Assembly: GCA_028564705.1 (NCBI GenBank)
Contig: JAPXFQ010002130.1
Location: forward strand, 870,501-934,500
Direction: 5' to 3'
Length of the DNA: 64,000 nt
Origin: Apricaphanius iberus
Taxonomy: Eukaryota > Chordata > Actinopteri > Cyprinodontiformes > Aphaniidae
Positions within the stretch are counted from its first letter, which is position 1. Every line of letters starts with the position of its first letter. The notes below the pieces were generated by a model. It was given only the letters and a program-made list of their open reading frames with translations. It was not told the origin of the DNA and did not search any database. Below, piece after piece: positions 26,601-35,700 of this stretch. Made by a program: the position numbers and the translations under genes.

Positions 26601-29600
26601 TGAAAAAAGCTTGTGTATACGTTTCATATTTTACACAGAGAAAACAATACAAAGTTATCTAGTTTACCTACTACTGGTTGAATTGCAAGATGTTTTAAAA
26701 ACTTCACCCTCTAGTATTTTTTTGTTTTAGTGGACAATGCAAAAAACGGTTTAACTTATGGAGAACCAAAACTGACATTAAAAGTACCAACTGACTTTAA
26801 AGTACCAAAAAGGCCAGAAAGGTACTTCTGCTTTAAGGCACCGCTTTGAGTATAAATTCAGTATATTAATCTTTTTCTTTATTTTTGTTTTGTTTTATAA
26901 ATTTGCTTGTTTTATAGATGTTTTATTACAATGCAATTTCTCTTAAAGGGATCTCCAGAATAATGAAATCTCCTGGACTATTGAAGACATGAATGGACCT
27001 TTTTCTGCACTCGAGAAGATGAAAACACTGTGAGTTTTGTTGTATCTGATCAAACAAATTGATAAAATGAAGACTAAAACTTGTAATCTGATCCAGGCGT
27101 TTGTTTTGCAGATTATTGCAGGGGAACCAGATTCGCTCGGTGACAAAGAAATCTTTCTCAGGCCTGGAAGAGCTGCAGCACCTGTGAGTCGGCTTCGTGT
27201 TTCATTGATTGTTTTCAGAAGTCCGAGCTGTAAACAAAGCGGGCTGAATCATGAAAGGATGTTTGTCTGAGCCATGCATCCAGACGGTCTTCTCCTCTTC
27301 CTCTACTTTGATGTGGAGTCAGAAAAAAAACCTTGCCAGTATGTTAGTATCTTCACATGTGAGCCAAACTATATCGATCACAAAGGGAGACAAAGTGGAG
27401 ACAACTGTCAGTGTAAATGTGTGTATGACTGTTCAACAACTGCATTTGATTCCAATTAGAACTAATGCCAAAGCTCAAAGCAGCTCAGAGTCGGGCCTCT
27501 TGATTAATGAGGCAATCCGTTGCCCAGAGTTTTATTGTTTTTTCTTTTTTTTTCTCTCTCTTGCGATTGAAGATTTTCACCGTCTTTGCTTCTCACGTCT
27601 GATGTCTGCAAAAAACCTTTGTGAGAAGCTTATCAATGCTAATGCCATGTCTTTTTTTTTTTACTGTCCTCAGAGATCTGAGCAATAACGGCATCATGTC
27701 CATCCAAGCGAACGCATTTTCCCAAATGAAGAACCTTCGGGAGCTGTAAGTGTCAGCACCACACGCTGCTGATTTCATTGTTAATATCCAATCCAAACTT
27801 TTCTTTGCCCGTCGCATCATAGAATAGTTTGAAGGAAGTCTTTCAGAAATCTTAAAAGGTTCTTTGTAATTCTGCAGCTTTAAAGCCAGATAATTAGGAT
27901 TAATTAATTAATTAGGTCAGTTAGGATTACCAAAATTATTTTGATTTGATTGATTTGATATTAGAGAATTCTGTTTGTACTAGAGGGCCGCTCAGCTTGG
28001 AAGAAGCCATAGCTTCAGAAGCGCAAAAAATAAAAAAAAATTCTATAGCATTAAGGTTTAAAAATACTTTCAAATACAAAAACCTTTATTTCTGGAGACA
28101 TGTCCTGTTGTTAAAATGGAAGTGTTTGGGCATAAATGAACAGTTATTTTTAGAAAAAAGGCGAAGCTTGAGACTACCTTCACAAAATCTTGGGAATAAT
28201 TGATGGAAATATTGATGCAGCATATAAAGAAATCAGCCAAGAGCTTGAAGCTTGTGTGCAAATGGGAGTCTAAACATACCACTAAACCACTTACAAAGTT
28301 AACATTTTTCATATCAGTCATCGATGTATATTACGAAATATATATGTATATTACGAAAACAAATCATTATTTTTGTAAACATTCTCTGGTAATATTTGAA
28401 GATATCAGAAGGTTACTTTTGAATCAAAAATGTATTTTCAGAAGTTCAGCTGTTCATCGGATATTAGAGATGGGCTGAGCAGCATTTTAGACCTCTGATC
28501 CCGATCTGATCTTTTAACCTCAAATCCGTTCCGATTTCGATTCCCGATCCAATATTTTTGCCTGTAGTATTGAAATGTATAAAACTGAATATATATTTTT
28601 AGCAAGTAACTCAACTTTTTATAAGACTAATTTCATTAATAAGCATTACCCTTACTGTAAACCCATTGAAATTCAAATATTTCAGGGAATGAAAGCTCAG
28701 TTACGGTTTAATATTTCAGACAAACGAAAAATGTTTGTACGTTGTTGTATTATCATTGGTGGTTTCGTTATGAGGTGAAATATCCTATTTTCCTGAAGCA
28801 TTGAAGCATTCCTCAGCATTGATTTCCGGCGCTATTTGAATGCAGCACAGGTGCAGTTCAGTTTCTCTTTTTTTCTCTCCCACTGTAGTAGCTAACATAA
28901 CATAACATAACATAGCCGATCTCCGATCACTGAAAATTGTGCAAATATCGGCCTGATCCGATCTTGAGATCGGTAGATCCCTAGACATTTTACAACTGTT
29001 TTAGAAAAATGAAAGGAGGTTAGGGCTGGGCGATATGGATTAAAAATAAAATCTTTGATTTTTTTTATCTTTTAAATATAAATCTGATTTTTCTCTCCCT
29101 GTATGTGCTTAAAAATAAAAATGTTGGGTGTGCTGACATCACTTGGAACGATGGAAACCCAGGCGATAGTTGAATGTTTTGGGTTTTTTTATTCCAAAAA
29201 GTTAATTCTTACTTCCAAAAAGTTTATTTTTACTTACAAAAAATTACGATAAATCAACATTATCTTTATATTGCCCTGGCCAAATTCAGAACGGCCATCA
29301 CAAAGCTCTGGTCTCAGTTCCTCAGGATATTTTGTGGCTGAGTTGAAAAGGTGTGTGCACCATGAAGGGAATGGAGGGGGATACACTAGTTCACGGTTCA
29401 GCCAAAATTCCAGGGATGGATTTAATCTAAAACAATTCTATCTTCTCATTATTCTGTCAATCAGCACATTTAAGTAATTCAAGGAAGACTAACTGACTTA
29501 AAGCAAATAAGTTTCAGTCTTATTTAAGGTGAACGTGAGAATAAGTATGTCTCTTTAAATTCTTTTTAAACATCTTCAGCAGCAGCATGTAGGAAAAATC

Positions 29601-32382
29601 CTGCTCCGCTCTATTTCTTGAACATCTGGTTTCTCTAGACATTTACTCACGGAATTGCTTAGCATGTGCAAAAACACAGGCGTTTCTGATATGTTCTCCT
29701 CCTGGTAGGCGTCTGAATACCTCCAGCCTCCTTTGCGACTGCCAGCTGAAGTGGCTTCCCGTCTGGGTGGCAGAACAAACCTTCCTGCCCTCCGTCAATG
29801 CCAGCTGCGCCCACCCGCAGATACTGAAGGGCAGAAGTGTGTTCTCTGTACGGCAGGAAGAGTTTGTGTGTGGTGAGTGTATTCATTCAGAAACAGGCGT
29901 TTAGATTGACTCAGATTGGGTAGTTTTTTTTTCCATGACTACTAAATGTGTTGAGCTTAAGGAGGTAAATTGGAAATGTATGATTTTAGCCGTCTTCTAC
30001 ATACACCCTTTGCCTTGTTCATCCAGATGACTTCCCAAAGCCCAAGATAACTGTTCAGCCAGAGACCCAGTCAGCCCTCAAAGGAACCAATGTGACATTC
30101 GTCTGCTCCGCCGCGAGCTCCAGTGACTCCCCTATGACTTTTGCCTGGAAGAAAGACAACGAGGTCGTGAATGATGCCGAGATCCAAAACCAGGCCCACC
30201 TAAGGGTGCAGGAAGATGTGGGAAGTGAGACCGAAGTGACGGAGTACACCACCACACTGCAGCTGCGGAACGTGGAGTTCTCTGACGAGGGGAAGTACCA
30301 GTGCGTCATCTCCAATCACTTTGGGTCTTCATATTCCACCAAGGCCCGGCTCACGGTGAACAGTAAGTCTGGGATGTGATGAAGTGCTGAAAACATGTCC
30401 CCAGACCTACCACTGCAAATCCTAACCTGTTTTCTTACATTCTTTCAGTCCGGCCTTCTTTCACTAAAACGCCGATGGACTTGACTACTCGGGTTGGTGC
30501 GATGGCTAGGCTGGAATGTGCAGCCACTGGTCACCCCTCACCCCAGATTGCCTGGCAGAAAGACGGGGGGATCGACTTTCCTGCCGCTCGCGAGCGTCGC
30601 ATGCACGTCATGCCGGAGGATGACATCTTTTTCATTGTGGATGTCAAGACGGAAGACGTCGGTGTTTACAGCTGCACAGCTCAGAACACCGCTGGAGCTA
30701 TTTCAGCAAATGCAACTCTAACTGTTCTTGGTGAGAAAGTTACCTTATACCAACAAGGCTTTTTTTGTTTTTTTGCAGCATTGTTAAACTTTTTCCTGTG
30801 TTTGCCGCAGAAACGCCCTATTTCCTGCGGCGTCTCGTCAATCGGACCGTGGTCAAGGGGGAGACAGCTGTCCTGCAGTGCATTGCCGGTGGGAGCCCAC
30901 CTCCCAGGCTGAACTGGACCAAAGATGACAGCCCCCTGGTGGTAACTGAGCGTCACTTCTTCGCAGCCGCCAACCAGCTTCTCATTGTCGTCGATGCTGC
31001 CGAGGCGGACGCAGGAAAGTACACATGCGAGATGTCGAACCCGCTGGGCACGGAGAGGGGCAACGTTCACTTGGCGGTCCTGCCAAACCCCAACTGTGAC
31101 TCCGTAGGACCGAGTGGCACTGTAAACATCATGGGAAGCTGGTCGGGGACAGACGACATTTGGACCTTGGTGGGAATTGTCATCATAGCAGTGGTGTGCT
31201 GCATAGTTGGAACTTCTTTGGTCTGGGTGGTCATCATCTACCACACCCGATGGCGGAACGAGGACTGTAGTGTCACCAATACAGGTGAGTGGACACCTGG
31301 CGATTTAGGATTATCCTAGCATTGAAACTTGCATTGATATATGTCTTTGTCCTCCAGATGAGACCAACCTGCCTGCAGATATCCCCAGCTACCTGTCCTC
31401 ACAGGGAACACTGGCTGACCGACAAGATGCCTACATCCCATCTGAAACTGGCAGCAACCATCAGTACATAGCAGCATCATATAGTGGCTTCTACCTGCAG
31501 CCCAAAGACATGAACGGTACCAATACTGGCCTTCATTTCCTTGCCTCTAAAGCCAAACTTATTAAAAAGCAAATTTAGCTAACGTGTTTCCATTTGTTAA
31601 TTCCGGTAGGTCTTTGTCAGCTGGATACAGGGAGTGAGGCTGACATGGAAGCAACCATCGATCCTTTGCTTTGCAATTACCAAGGCCCGATCGACTCGCT
31701 GCTTTATCGAGCTAACCTCCATCCCAACGACCATTCTGAGATCTTCACAGGTTGGTGCAGACCTTGATTCTGTTCCAAGAGAAGACAATTTTAGACAAAC
31801 TAATACAATCTCTGCTTTTTCACCCACAGGTTTTTCAATCGACCAAAAACCAGTCGGCATGGACTCTTGCAGTGGGAGCCTGACTAAACCCAAAAACATT
31901 GACTTCTTGGGGCCCGACCGTTATGACCTCTGTTCGCCCTCTCTCGTGATGCAACTTCCAAATCAAGGTCCTGGATCTCAGTACAGGGACTGGCAGAATA
32001 CCATGGATGAGAAAGATGCTCTCGACTGTGGAAAACCTCCTAAAAGTGTCTCTCCTTGCAACACTTTCATGGGTAAGTCGTCCATTAATCAAGCTTTACG
32101 TCAGCTATCCAGAAGTTGCCTCTTCATCGGTCTTGACCTTTAAATATGTATCTCACAGGAACATTTGGGAAAGCTCCATGGGACAAGGATATTTACATCC
32201 CACCATCAGTCACACTTCACGGAATGACCCTTCATGAGAATCCTTACACTTCTCTTGATGTTGACTCGGACCATGAGCAGAACGTCGTCAATGACTCGAT
32301 GGAACAGGGCAACTGTGTCTATGAGCAGCCTTTTGGCCTCTGCAGGACTGATGCCCTCTCACAACGTAGGATGAGCTCCTAG
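3446..32382 (+). CDS. lrig3: lrig3, LRR and Ig domain transmembrane protein 3 (19 coding exons)
   Basis: Exons: 3446-3642, 9654-9725, 9834-9908, 19365-19499, 19827-19970, 20074-20217, 20313-20456, 24082-24225, 26949-27029, 27112-27183, 27674-27745, 29709-29872, 30027-30362, 30449-30730, 30811-31284, 31358-31516, 31610-31750, 31830-32072, 32159-32382. They total 3303 nt, coding 1100 residues plus TAG, close to vertebrate LRIG3 length. Layout: signal peptide about 1-26; LRRNT Cys 34/38/40/47; 15 LRRs about 66-426; LRRCT to 481; three Ig domains (exons 13, 14, 15); membrane helix about 805-831; then the tail. Blocks such as [26 protein letters not shown] and [20 protein letters not shown] are LRIG hallmarks, and the first, with the Ig1 text, fits LRIG3 better than LRIG1 or LRIG2. 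Family knowledge: plasma-membrane modulators of receptor tyrosine kinase and growth-factor signalling. The ATG is the first in frame and has A at -3. No exon is broken. Confidence 0.95.
6835..6904. mobile_element. Solo hAT-type terminal fragment
   Basis: Reads toward ...GTATTGTTGCATCCCTAA, the reverse of the TTAGGGATGCAACAATAC-type end common in fish hAT elements. Internal and opposite ends not identified. Confidence 0.4.
7609..7640. repeat. (TTA)n microsatellite
   Basis: About ten uninterrupted trinucleotide units in lrig3 intron 1. Confidence 0.95.
8642..8676. repeat. Run of 35 C
   Basis: Uninterrupted homopolymer followed by GCTCC. Length is probably approximate because such runs are hard to sequence. 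The other strand is a potential G-quadruplex. Confidence 0.9.
9291..9360. mobile_element. Solo hAT-type terminal fragment
   Basis: TAGGGGTGCACAGATACCG followed by GTTCTAATGTACTTATA. Nearly the same text occurs reversed at 48968-49026, showing one dispersed family. Confidence 0.5.
9654..9725 (+). CDS. lrig3: lrig3 exon 2: LRR 1
   Basis: 72 nt, one 24-residue repeat beginning (L)DLSHNKL. Acceptor TTTCACAG, donor GTAAGT, phase 2 on both sides. Confidence 0.93.
9834..9908 (+). CDS. lrig3: lrig3 exon 3: LRR 2
   Basis: 75 nt coding [14 protein letters not shown] and NITTLIL. Acceptor TTCTACAG, donor GTAAGT. It precedes the largest intron (9909-19364). Confidence 0.93.
10751..11832. mobile_element. 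DNA transposon remnant with GCACCTTT(T)CCAC termini
   Basis: The left end GCACCTTTCCACTAAGACC and the right end, read in reverse, GCACCTTTTCCACTCTGGTC are matching imperfect inverted termini about 40 bp long. The interior has no intact transposase. A segment near 11290-11360 (gating around GAGCTGCGATGTGGG) is shared with 61140-61230. Superfamily uncertain. Confidence 0.6.
11874..13360. mobile_element. hAT-type element, host of a nested insertion
   Basis: Termini CAGGGGTGTCCAAAGT and, reversed, CAGGGGTGCCTAAAGT (14 of 16 match). A perfect 8-bp duplication CCCTAAAG flanks it at 11866-11873 and 13361-13368, the size typical of hAT. Interrupted by the element at 12476-13263, leaving about 0.7 kb of its own sequence. 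Non-autonomous. Confidence 0.85.
12476..13263. mobile_element. Nested hAT-type element, TAGGGCTGGG termini
   Basis: Ends TAGGGCTGGG and CCCAGCCCTA. Flanked by GTGGATTT (12468-12475) and GTAGATTT (13264-13271), a 7-of-8 match. It lies wholly inside the element at 11874-13360, so it came later. A second, inverted and more decayed copy is at about 20950-21617. The open frame inside does not resemble a transposase. Confidence 0.75.
13516..13665 (+). mobile_element. tRNA-derived SINE, decayed
   Basis: ATGTGGCTTGATGGGTAGAG resembles an A box region and TTGGTTCTGTTCC a degraded B box, followed by text typical of fish tRNA-type SINEs. The tail is lost. Confidence 0.5.
18195..18482 (-). mobile_element. 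tRNA-derived SINE
   Basis: Read on the minus strand from 18482: TGGCTCAGGAGG (A box) then GGTTCAAACCC (B box, about 35 nt later), with a body running to about 18195. tRNA-like but not a tRNA gene: it does not fold as one. Confidence 0.6.
19365..19499 (+). CDS. lrig3: lrig3 exon 4: LRRs 3-4
   Basis: 135 nt, two repeats (ANNRITGIS... and [11 protein letters not shown]). Acceptor TATTTTCAG, donor GTGAGT. Confidence 0.92.
19827..19970 (+). CDS. lrig3: lrig3 exon 5: LRRs 5-6
   Basis: 144 nt, two repeats including [11 protein letters not shown] and [12 protein letters not shown]. Acceptor CCTTTAG, donor GTAAGC. Confidence 0.93.
20074..20217 (+). CDS. lrig3: lrig3 exon 6: LRRs 7-8
   Basis: 144 nt, two repeats with VDGLTFQDL and [14 protein letters not shown], a block well kept in LRIG proteins. 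The intron before it is only 103 bp. Confidence 0.93.
20313..20456 (+). CDS. lrig3: lrig3 exon 7: LRRs 9-10
   Basis: 144 nt, two repeats with [15 protein letters not shown] and [11 protein letters not shown]. The preceding intron is 95 bp. The acceptor is GGCTGCAG|GCAG; the next AG, 4 bp on, would break the frame. Confidence 0.92.
20950..21617. mobile_element. Second copy of the TAGGGCTGGG hAT-type element, inverted
   Basis: Ends GGTATACCGCCCAGCCCTA at 21617, the reverse of the 12476 end. The interior matches 12476-13263 in reverse, for example TCCCACTCCTTTCTGTATTTC near 21067 against 13120-13145. The other end is too worn to fix exactly. Confidence 0.65.
21770..21890 (-). mobile_element. 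Tc1-like element fragment
   Basis: Carries CAGATTCTCCATCAGATT and GACTTTGGCTGGGCC, worn forms of text found in a common fish Tc1-like family. Non-coding. Confidence 0.4.
23090..23200. mobile_element. Tc1-like element end fragment
   Basis: Contains TTTGTGTGATAGAACAACA and GTGTGAAGTGGAAGG, worn forms of the terminal region of the same fish Tc1-like family seen at 51470-52395. Confidence 0.4.
23715..23990 (+). mobile_element. Tc1-like transposase remnant
   Basis: In one frame it reads [10 protein letters not shown], the Tc1/mariner catalytic-core motif, then breaks. Later text (TTCAGTCTCTAGATGTG, CAGGGGGCTAAATA) matches the family's 3' end. Inactive. Confidence 0.6.
24082..24225 (+). CDS. lrig3: lrig3 exon 8: LRRs 11-12
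   Basis: 144 nt, two repeats with [15 protein letters not shown] and [16 protein letters not shown]. Acceptor CCTTTTAG, donor GTAAGT. Confidence 0.93.
24226..26948 (+). other. lrig3: lrig3 intron 8
   Basis: 2.7 kb. Contains copy A of the foldback element (25330-25885). The rest is AT-rich with nothing recognised. Confidence 0.65.
25330..25885 (+). mobile_element. Foldback (long-TIR) element, copy A, left end missing
   Basis: Shares CCTACAAATCAGAAGTCATA, GAGCTTGTAGAGCTT and TTTTATCGCTCCATTGACTC with the copies at 47653-48256, 57091-57810 and 62373-62750. Its right end (GACTTAGGCTCCC) is present; the left terminal repeat is absent. No protein encoded. Confidence 0.75.
26949..27029 (+). CDS. 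lrig3: lrig3 exon 9: LRR 13 (variant)
   Basis: 81 nt, a 27-residue longer repeat with [16 protein letters not shown], diagnostic for the LRIG family. Followed by an 82-bp intron. Confidence 0.93.
27112..27183 (+). CDS. lrig3: lrig3 exon 10: LRR 14
   Basis: 72 nt, [20 protein letters not shown]. Acceptor GTTTTGCAG, donor GTGAGT. Confidence 0.93.
27674..27745 (+). CDS. lrig3: lrig3 exon 11: LRR 15
   Basis: 72 nt, [20 protein letters not shown]. Acceptor TGTCCTCAG, donor GTAAGT. Confidence 0.93.
28466..28985. mobile_element. hAT-type MITE with GATC-rich termini
   Basis: Left side has CTGATCCCGATCTGATC; right side ends GATCTTGAGATCGGTAGATC then CCTAG. Opposed, worn ends of a type common in fish. 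Contains a small (CATAA)n run near 28895. Target duplication not found. Confidence 0.5.
29021..29279. mobile_element. Short MITE, TAGGGCTGGGCGATATGG start
   Basis: Start resembles the termini at 12476 and 21617. The opposite end TTTATATTGCCCTGG is a worn reverse match. AT-rich, no coding. Confidence 0.5.
29709..29872 (+). CDS. lrig3: lrig3 exon 12: LRRCT cap
   Basis: 164 nt. Contains [13 protein letters not shown] and [14 protein letters not shown], the C-terminal LRR cap cysteines. Enters in phase 2 and leaves in phase 1, the switch point between the LRR and Ig exon classes. Confidence 0.93.
30027..30362 (+). CDS. lrig3: lrig3 exon 13: Ig domain 1
   Basis: 336 nt. Ig cysteines in FVCSAAS and YQCVISN, with FAWKKDNE around the core Trp. 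Phase 1 on both sides, so the domain is a symmetric exon. Confidence 0.94.
30449..30730 (+). CDS. lrig3: lrig3 exon 14: Ig domain 2
   Basis: 282 nt. Ig cysteines in LECAATG and YSCTAQN, core Trp in IAWQKDGG. Phase 1 on both sides. Confidence 0.94.
30811..31284 (+). CDS. lrig3: lrig3 exon 15: Ig domain 3, stalk and membrane helix
   Basis: 474 nt. Ig cysteines in LQCIAGG and YTCEMSN. A short stalk is followed by the helix starting [14 protein letters not shown] and ending about VVIIYH, then basic TRWRNED at the inner face. Confidence 0.94.
31358..31516 (+). CDS. lrig3: lrig3 exon 16: cytoplasmic tail
   Basis: 159 nt beginning [19 protein letters not shown], the best kept juxtamembrane block of LRIG tails. 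The donor is ACG|GTACCA, weaker than the others but in frame with exon 17. Confidence 0.9.
31610..31750 (+). CDS. lrig3: lrig3 exon 17: cytoplasmic tail
   Basis: 141 nt coding (G)[20 protein letters not shown], which lines up with the Ser/Glu-Ala-Asp segment of LRIG3 tails. Phase 1 on both sides. Confidence 0.9.
31830..32072 (+). CDS. lrig3: lrig3 exon 18: cytoplasmic tail
   Basis: 243 nt, Ser/Pro/Asp-rich and mostly divergent, ending in CNTFM(G). Acceptor CACCCACAG, donor GTAAGT. Confidence 0.88.
32159..32382 (+). CDS. lrig3: lrig3 exon 19: C-terminus and stop
   Basis: 224 nt starting (G)[10 protein letters not shown]; the GTFGKA block is shared with LRIG3. Ends SQRRMSS then TAG at 32380-32382. 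Confidence 0.9.
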
Positions 32383-32709
32383 CTGATCGAACTTCCTGAT
32401 TTTCATGAGGACAACCAAAAGGAATATATATATATAAAAATGAACATTTCTACCTCACTGAACTGAATGGACATTTGGTAATATAAGGATGTCTGTAACG
32501 TGCAACAAGTGAATGTAAAGGACAGCTTCATGCAAAATAGCAGCAGTTATTTTGCTGGAAAGATTCTCTTAAATAACAGATGGAATATATACATGTTTAT
32601 ATAAAGTTTATTATATTTTGTAAATTGTTTATAAACAGATCTGATTATTTTTTCCCTATTTTTTGTACAAATACTTTGCAGCCATGGCTTTCCATTTATG
32701 TCCGCTTTG

Positions 32710-32715
32710 AATAAA
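32710..32715 (+). terminator. lrig3: AATAAA polyadenylation signal 1
   Basis: Canonical hexamer about 330 bp past the stop codon. Confidence 0.6.
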
Positions 32716-32739
32716 GCAGTGTTTTGCACATATGTAAAC

Positions 32740-32745
32740 AATAAA
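32740..32745 (+). terminator. lrig3: AATAAA polyadenylation signal 2
   Basis: Second canonical hexamer 30 bp on, followed by the GT-rich GTGTGCTCC expected just beyond a cleavage site. The likelier signal of the two. Confidence 0.55.
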
Positions 32746-32765
32746 ATGTGTGCTCCTATATTCAC

Positions 32766-35700
32766 TTATGGGTTTCCCAATCCCTATGAAAAGATGATCT
32801 GTTTCAGAACCAGATGGACATAAATCTTGCAATATGAATCTGAAACAGACCTTCACTTGTTTTCTTAGAGCACAGCAGACCACCATAGTGGTGGTTCATA
32901 TCCAGATAAATAGAATTCAATTTTGTCTAAATTCAGTTCATATTTATCCAATATAATCCAGTCGTGTAGTCTGATTTTAGTTTGAATACATATTGGTTCA
33001 GTGGAATTCATCTGATTATTTTAAGCCAACTGGTCACGAGTTATCAATTATTTAAAGCCCATTCTGTGAAATCATAAACTTTGCTGCAGTTCTTCCCAAG
33101 TAAGGATGTCATTACACTGGCGTTGGCATGGCAACTGTTGAGATGATAGGAAAGAGACAGAAGACACGTGCCAGGTGTAGAAAAAACACATAAACCTGAT
33201 TAGTTTCCGCTCAAAAAAGGGACAGACTAAACATGCATCAACAAACCCTTAATGTTATAACTTTTTTCCTCCTTTTACAAAAGTCCACTCGCCACAACCC
33301 TCCGACTGGTGTGCTTGCAGATCATTTGGCTGGGATTGTAAAGTCAAAGGGGCATGCTCGAACTAGTTTTCAAGTCCAAGTCATAGGATTCACCCAAGTT
33401 GTTAGTCCAAGTCCCAAAAAGGATCTTCCAAATTAAGTTATCATCTGAGAGCCAGTCAAAAATAAGAGAGCAGAGTGTAGATTTTACGGTTAGAATTACA
33501 GCCACACCATGGTTTACTTCAAAAAATATACTCAGTGCCCTGCTATCGCTAAGCTAACACAACATCATGTGCAAAATAATAAAACATGTTTAAAATAAAT
33601 GTGAAAACAATCGACATGTATCCCATAGTTTTACAAAGGCTTTTGGAAGTTGTTAATCTGACCTAATGTAACGCGCCAACATTATCATCGGCTACATGCT
33701 AATTCAGCTACATGATAACTCCAACACATGTTTCACATGTACCCTCTACAAGAAAGTAAAAATTTACATGAAGTTTATATTGGCAATAAAATTATCAGAT
33801 TTTATTTTAGGAAAGTACCGAGCCAACCGAGACAAAGGCAGCACATACATTACAGCAACTACATTACACTTCAGACTTCTGGTATAAGACTGAGACCTGT
33901 GATCTGCAGAAACACTCAGATGATGAAACAACTGTCTTACCTTGAATGTTAACAAAAGAAAGTAGATGGCTGTAGATTTAAGGGGAAAAAAGGGATAATT
34001 CAAACACTTGTTCCATCATGGGAGAAGAACTGGAGTTGTATAAATACCTCAGGGTTCACCTGGACAACAGATTGGACTGGAGACTGAACAATGAAGCCGT
34101 CTACAAGAAGAACAAGATATTTATTTTTTCTACTCAGTATAATAACCCTTTTTTTTTTCTTTTTTTTTTCAAGCAGCACAGCATGGCCATCATCCCAGAA
34201 GCAAAACAGGTAATTTAATCTAATTTTTGGAAGATGGCAATTAGCAATTACAAGTATTAGTTCTTAGACTGCCATTTTTTATAATTCTATTAATAAAGCT
34301 GGCTGGAAGTGATTAGATACAGCTTAAAATGATTACATATAGTTAACGTTTATGCCACAAATTGCTGTTGGAACAGTGTGGTACAATGTACCTTAGCCCA
34401 AGCTGGGCAATCTGTGTTTGCTGGGTGACTCAATTGCCACCCCCCACCCCCCTACACCACCACCTTCCTCGCCCATCTCGCCTGGTGGATTGTTGATTCA
34501 GGCCTCTCCTCTTGAACATGAGGGGAAAAAAAGGTGTGCTTGTGCATGGGGCTAGCTGTTGAAACTTGCACTTGGAACCTGTCTTGCGGCTCTGTGGCCA
34601 CTACAGCGGGGCTTTGTTTATGAAACGGCAGATTCACTATGATGGTGCCAGCAGCTTCGACAAGGAGGGGATTTAATCAGATCCTCTGTTTCAGGGCGAG
34701 TTGCTTTATTTTTAAGGAAAACTACATGAATTTCTTTGTGTAAATCATGAACAGCAAATGAATCTTTCCATGCATGTCCTCATTGGGTTTGTATATGGAT
34801 ATGCTCCTGAGATTTGCTTTCATATGAGGTATTATTTTTCACCCATCCCTTTGGCTGAGTAATGTTTAAGTACACCTTCTCAGTGTGGAGTTGGCAGAGT
34901 GGTTTGTATGCCTTTGGTCTGTTTTAAAGGAATGAGGGAGGGGAGGGGGGGGATTGTTGGAAGTCCTGCCAGTTCTTCGAGGAGGCCACGATTAAGACAA
35001 GATGGTTCAGCCACACACATCCAAACACCTGGGGAACAGCTGCCATGCAGCCGCTGGGCCAACAACCAAGGTCCAGTCCATTTTAGTCTTATCTCAGCGC
35101 CAACAATCACGAGCTCCAACGACCAGGGCGGATTTCGGAGTGATAAATGATAAACTCAGGGGATTCTAATTACACTTCTTGTTCGAGACAATGTGGTGGT
35201 ATTTACAAGAGCGACACATTGTTTTGAGATGAATTTTCAAAACCTTTGTGTGAGGTCAACAAGCGATGGTGAACAAGGGGAGGTGTGTAAACAGATGTCA
35301 GAGCAGGAGAGTAAGGTTTGGAAGTTGAAGAAAGATATGCTACATGCATTACCAGTGCAACCAAATGCCTTTTGATCATGTTCTTTGGATTTTCTGTAGT
35401 TAAACAGTCTAAACACTGAGGACATAACATAAAGTAAAAAAGGTACAAAGGGCTGCTCTAGTGGGCGACTTTAGATTCCAAAGAGTTGTGGGATCTTTGT
35501 GGATATTATATTTCCCTCATATCTTTCACCAACAACCTTTTGTTTTCTGATGAAAACTACATGAAATTACATAAAATCACCTAAAAAACTATAAGAAAAG
35601 GTAGATAAAACTGTTGGATGGTGATGGAATCCTGTCAGAACAAATCTTAGTCATGTGGAAAGAGATGAAAAGTTAAGAAAAATAAACAAGGAGACCTAAT

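Larger units (their letters stand above)
27746..29708 (+). other. lrig3: lrig3 intron 11
   Basis: 2.0 kb; mostly AT-rich, with two adjacent DNA-transposon remnants at 28466-28985 and 29021-29279. Confidence 0.65.
32383..32765 (+). other. lrig3: lrig3 3' untranslated region
   Basis: AT-rich, directly after the stop, ending around two polyadenylation signals. The cleavage point is inferred, not seen. Confidence 0.65.

Noticed and set aside
3446..32382. Assignment of the gene to lrig1 or lrig2
   Set aside because: The whole-length pattern, especially the exon 9 repeat and the Ig1 domain, fits LRIG3 best as I know the family. A tree with all three paralogues would settle it.
34899..35150. Open frames on both strands near 35 kb
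   Set aside because: No family resemblance and no exon boundaries; less AT-rich sequence alone explains them.
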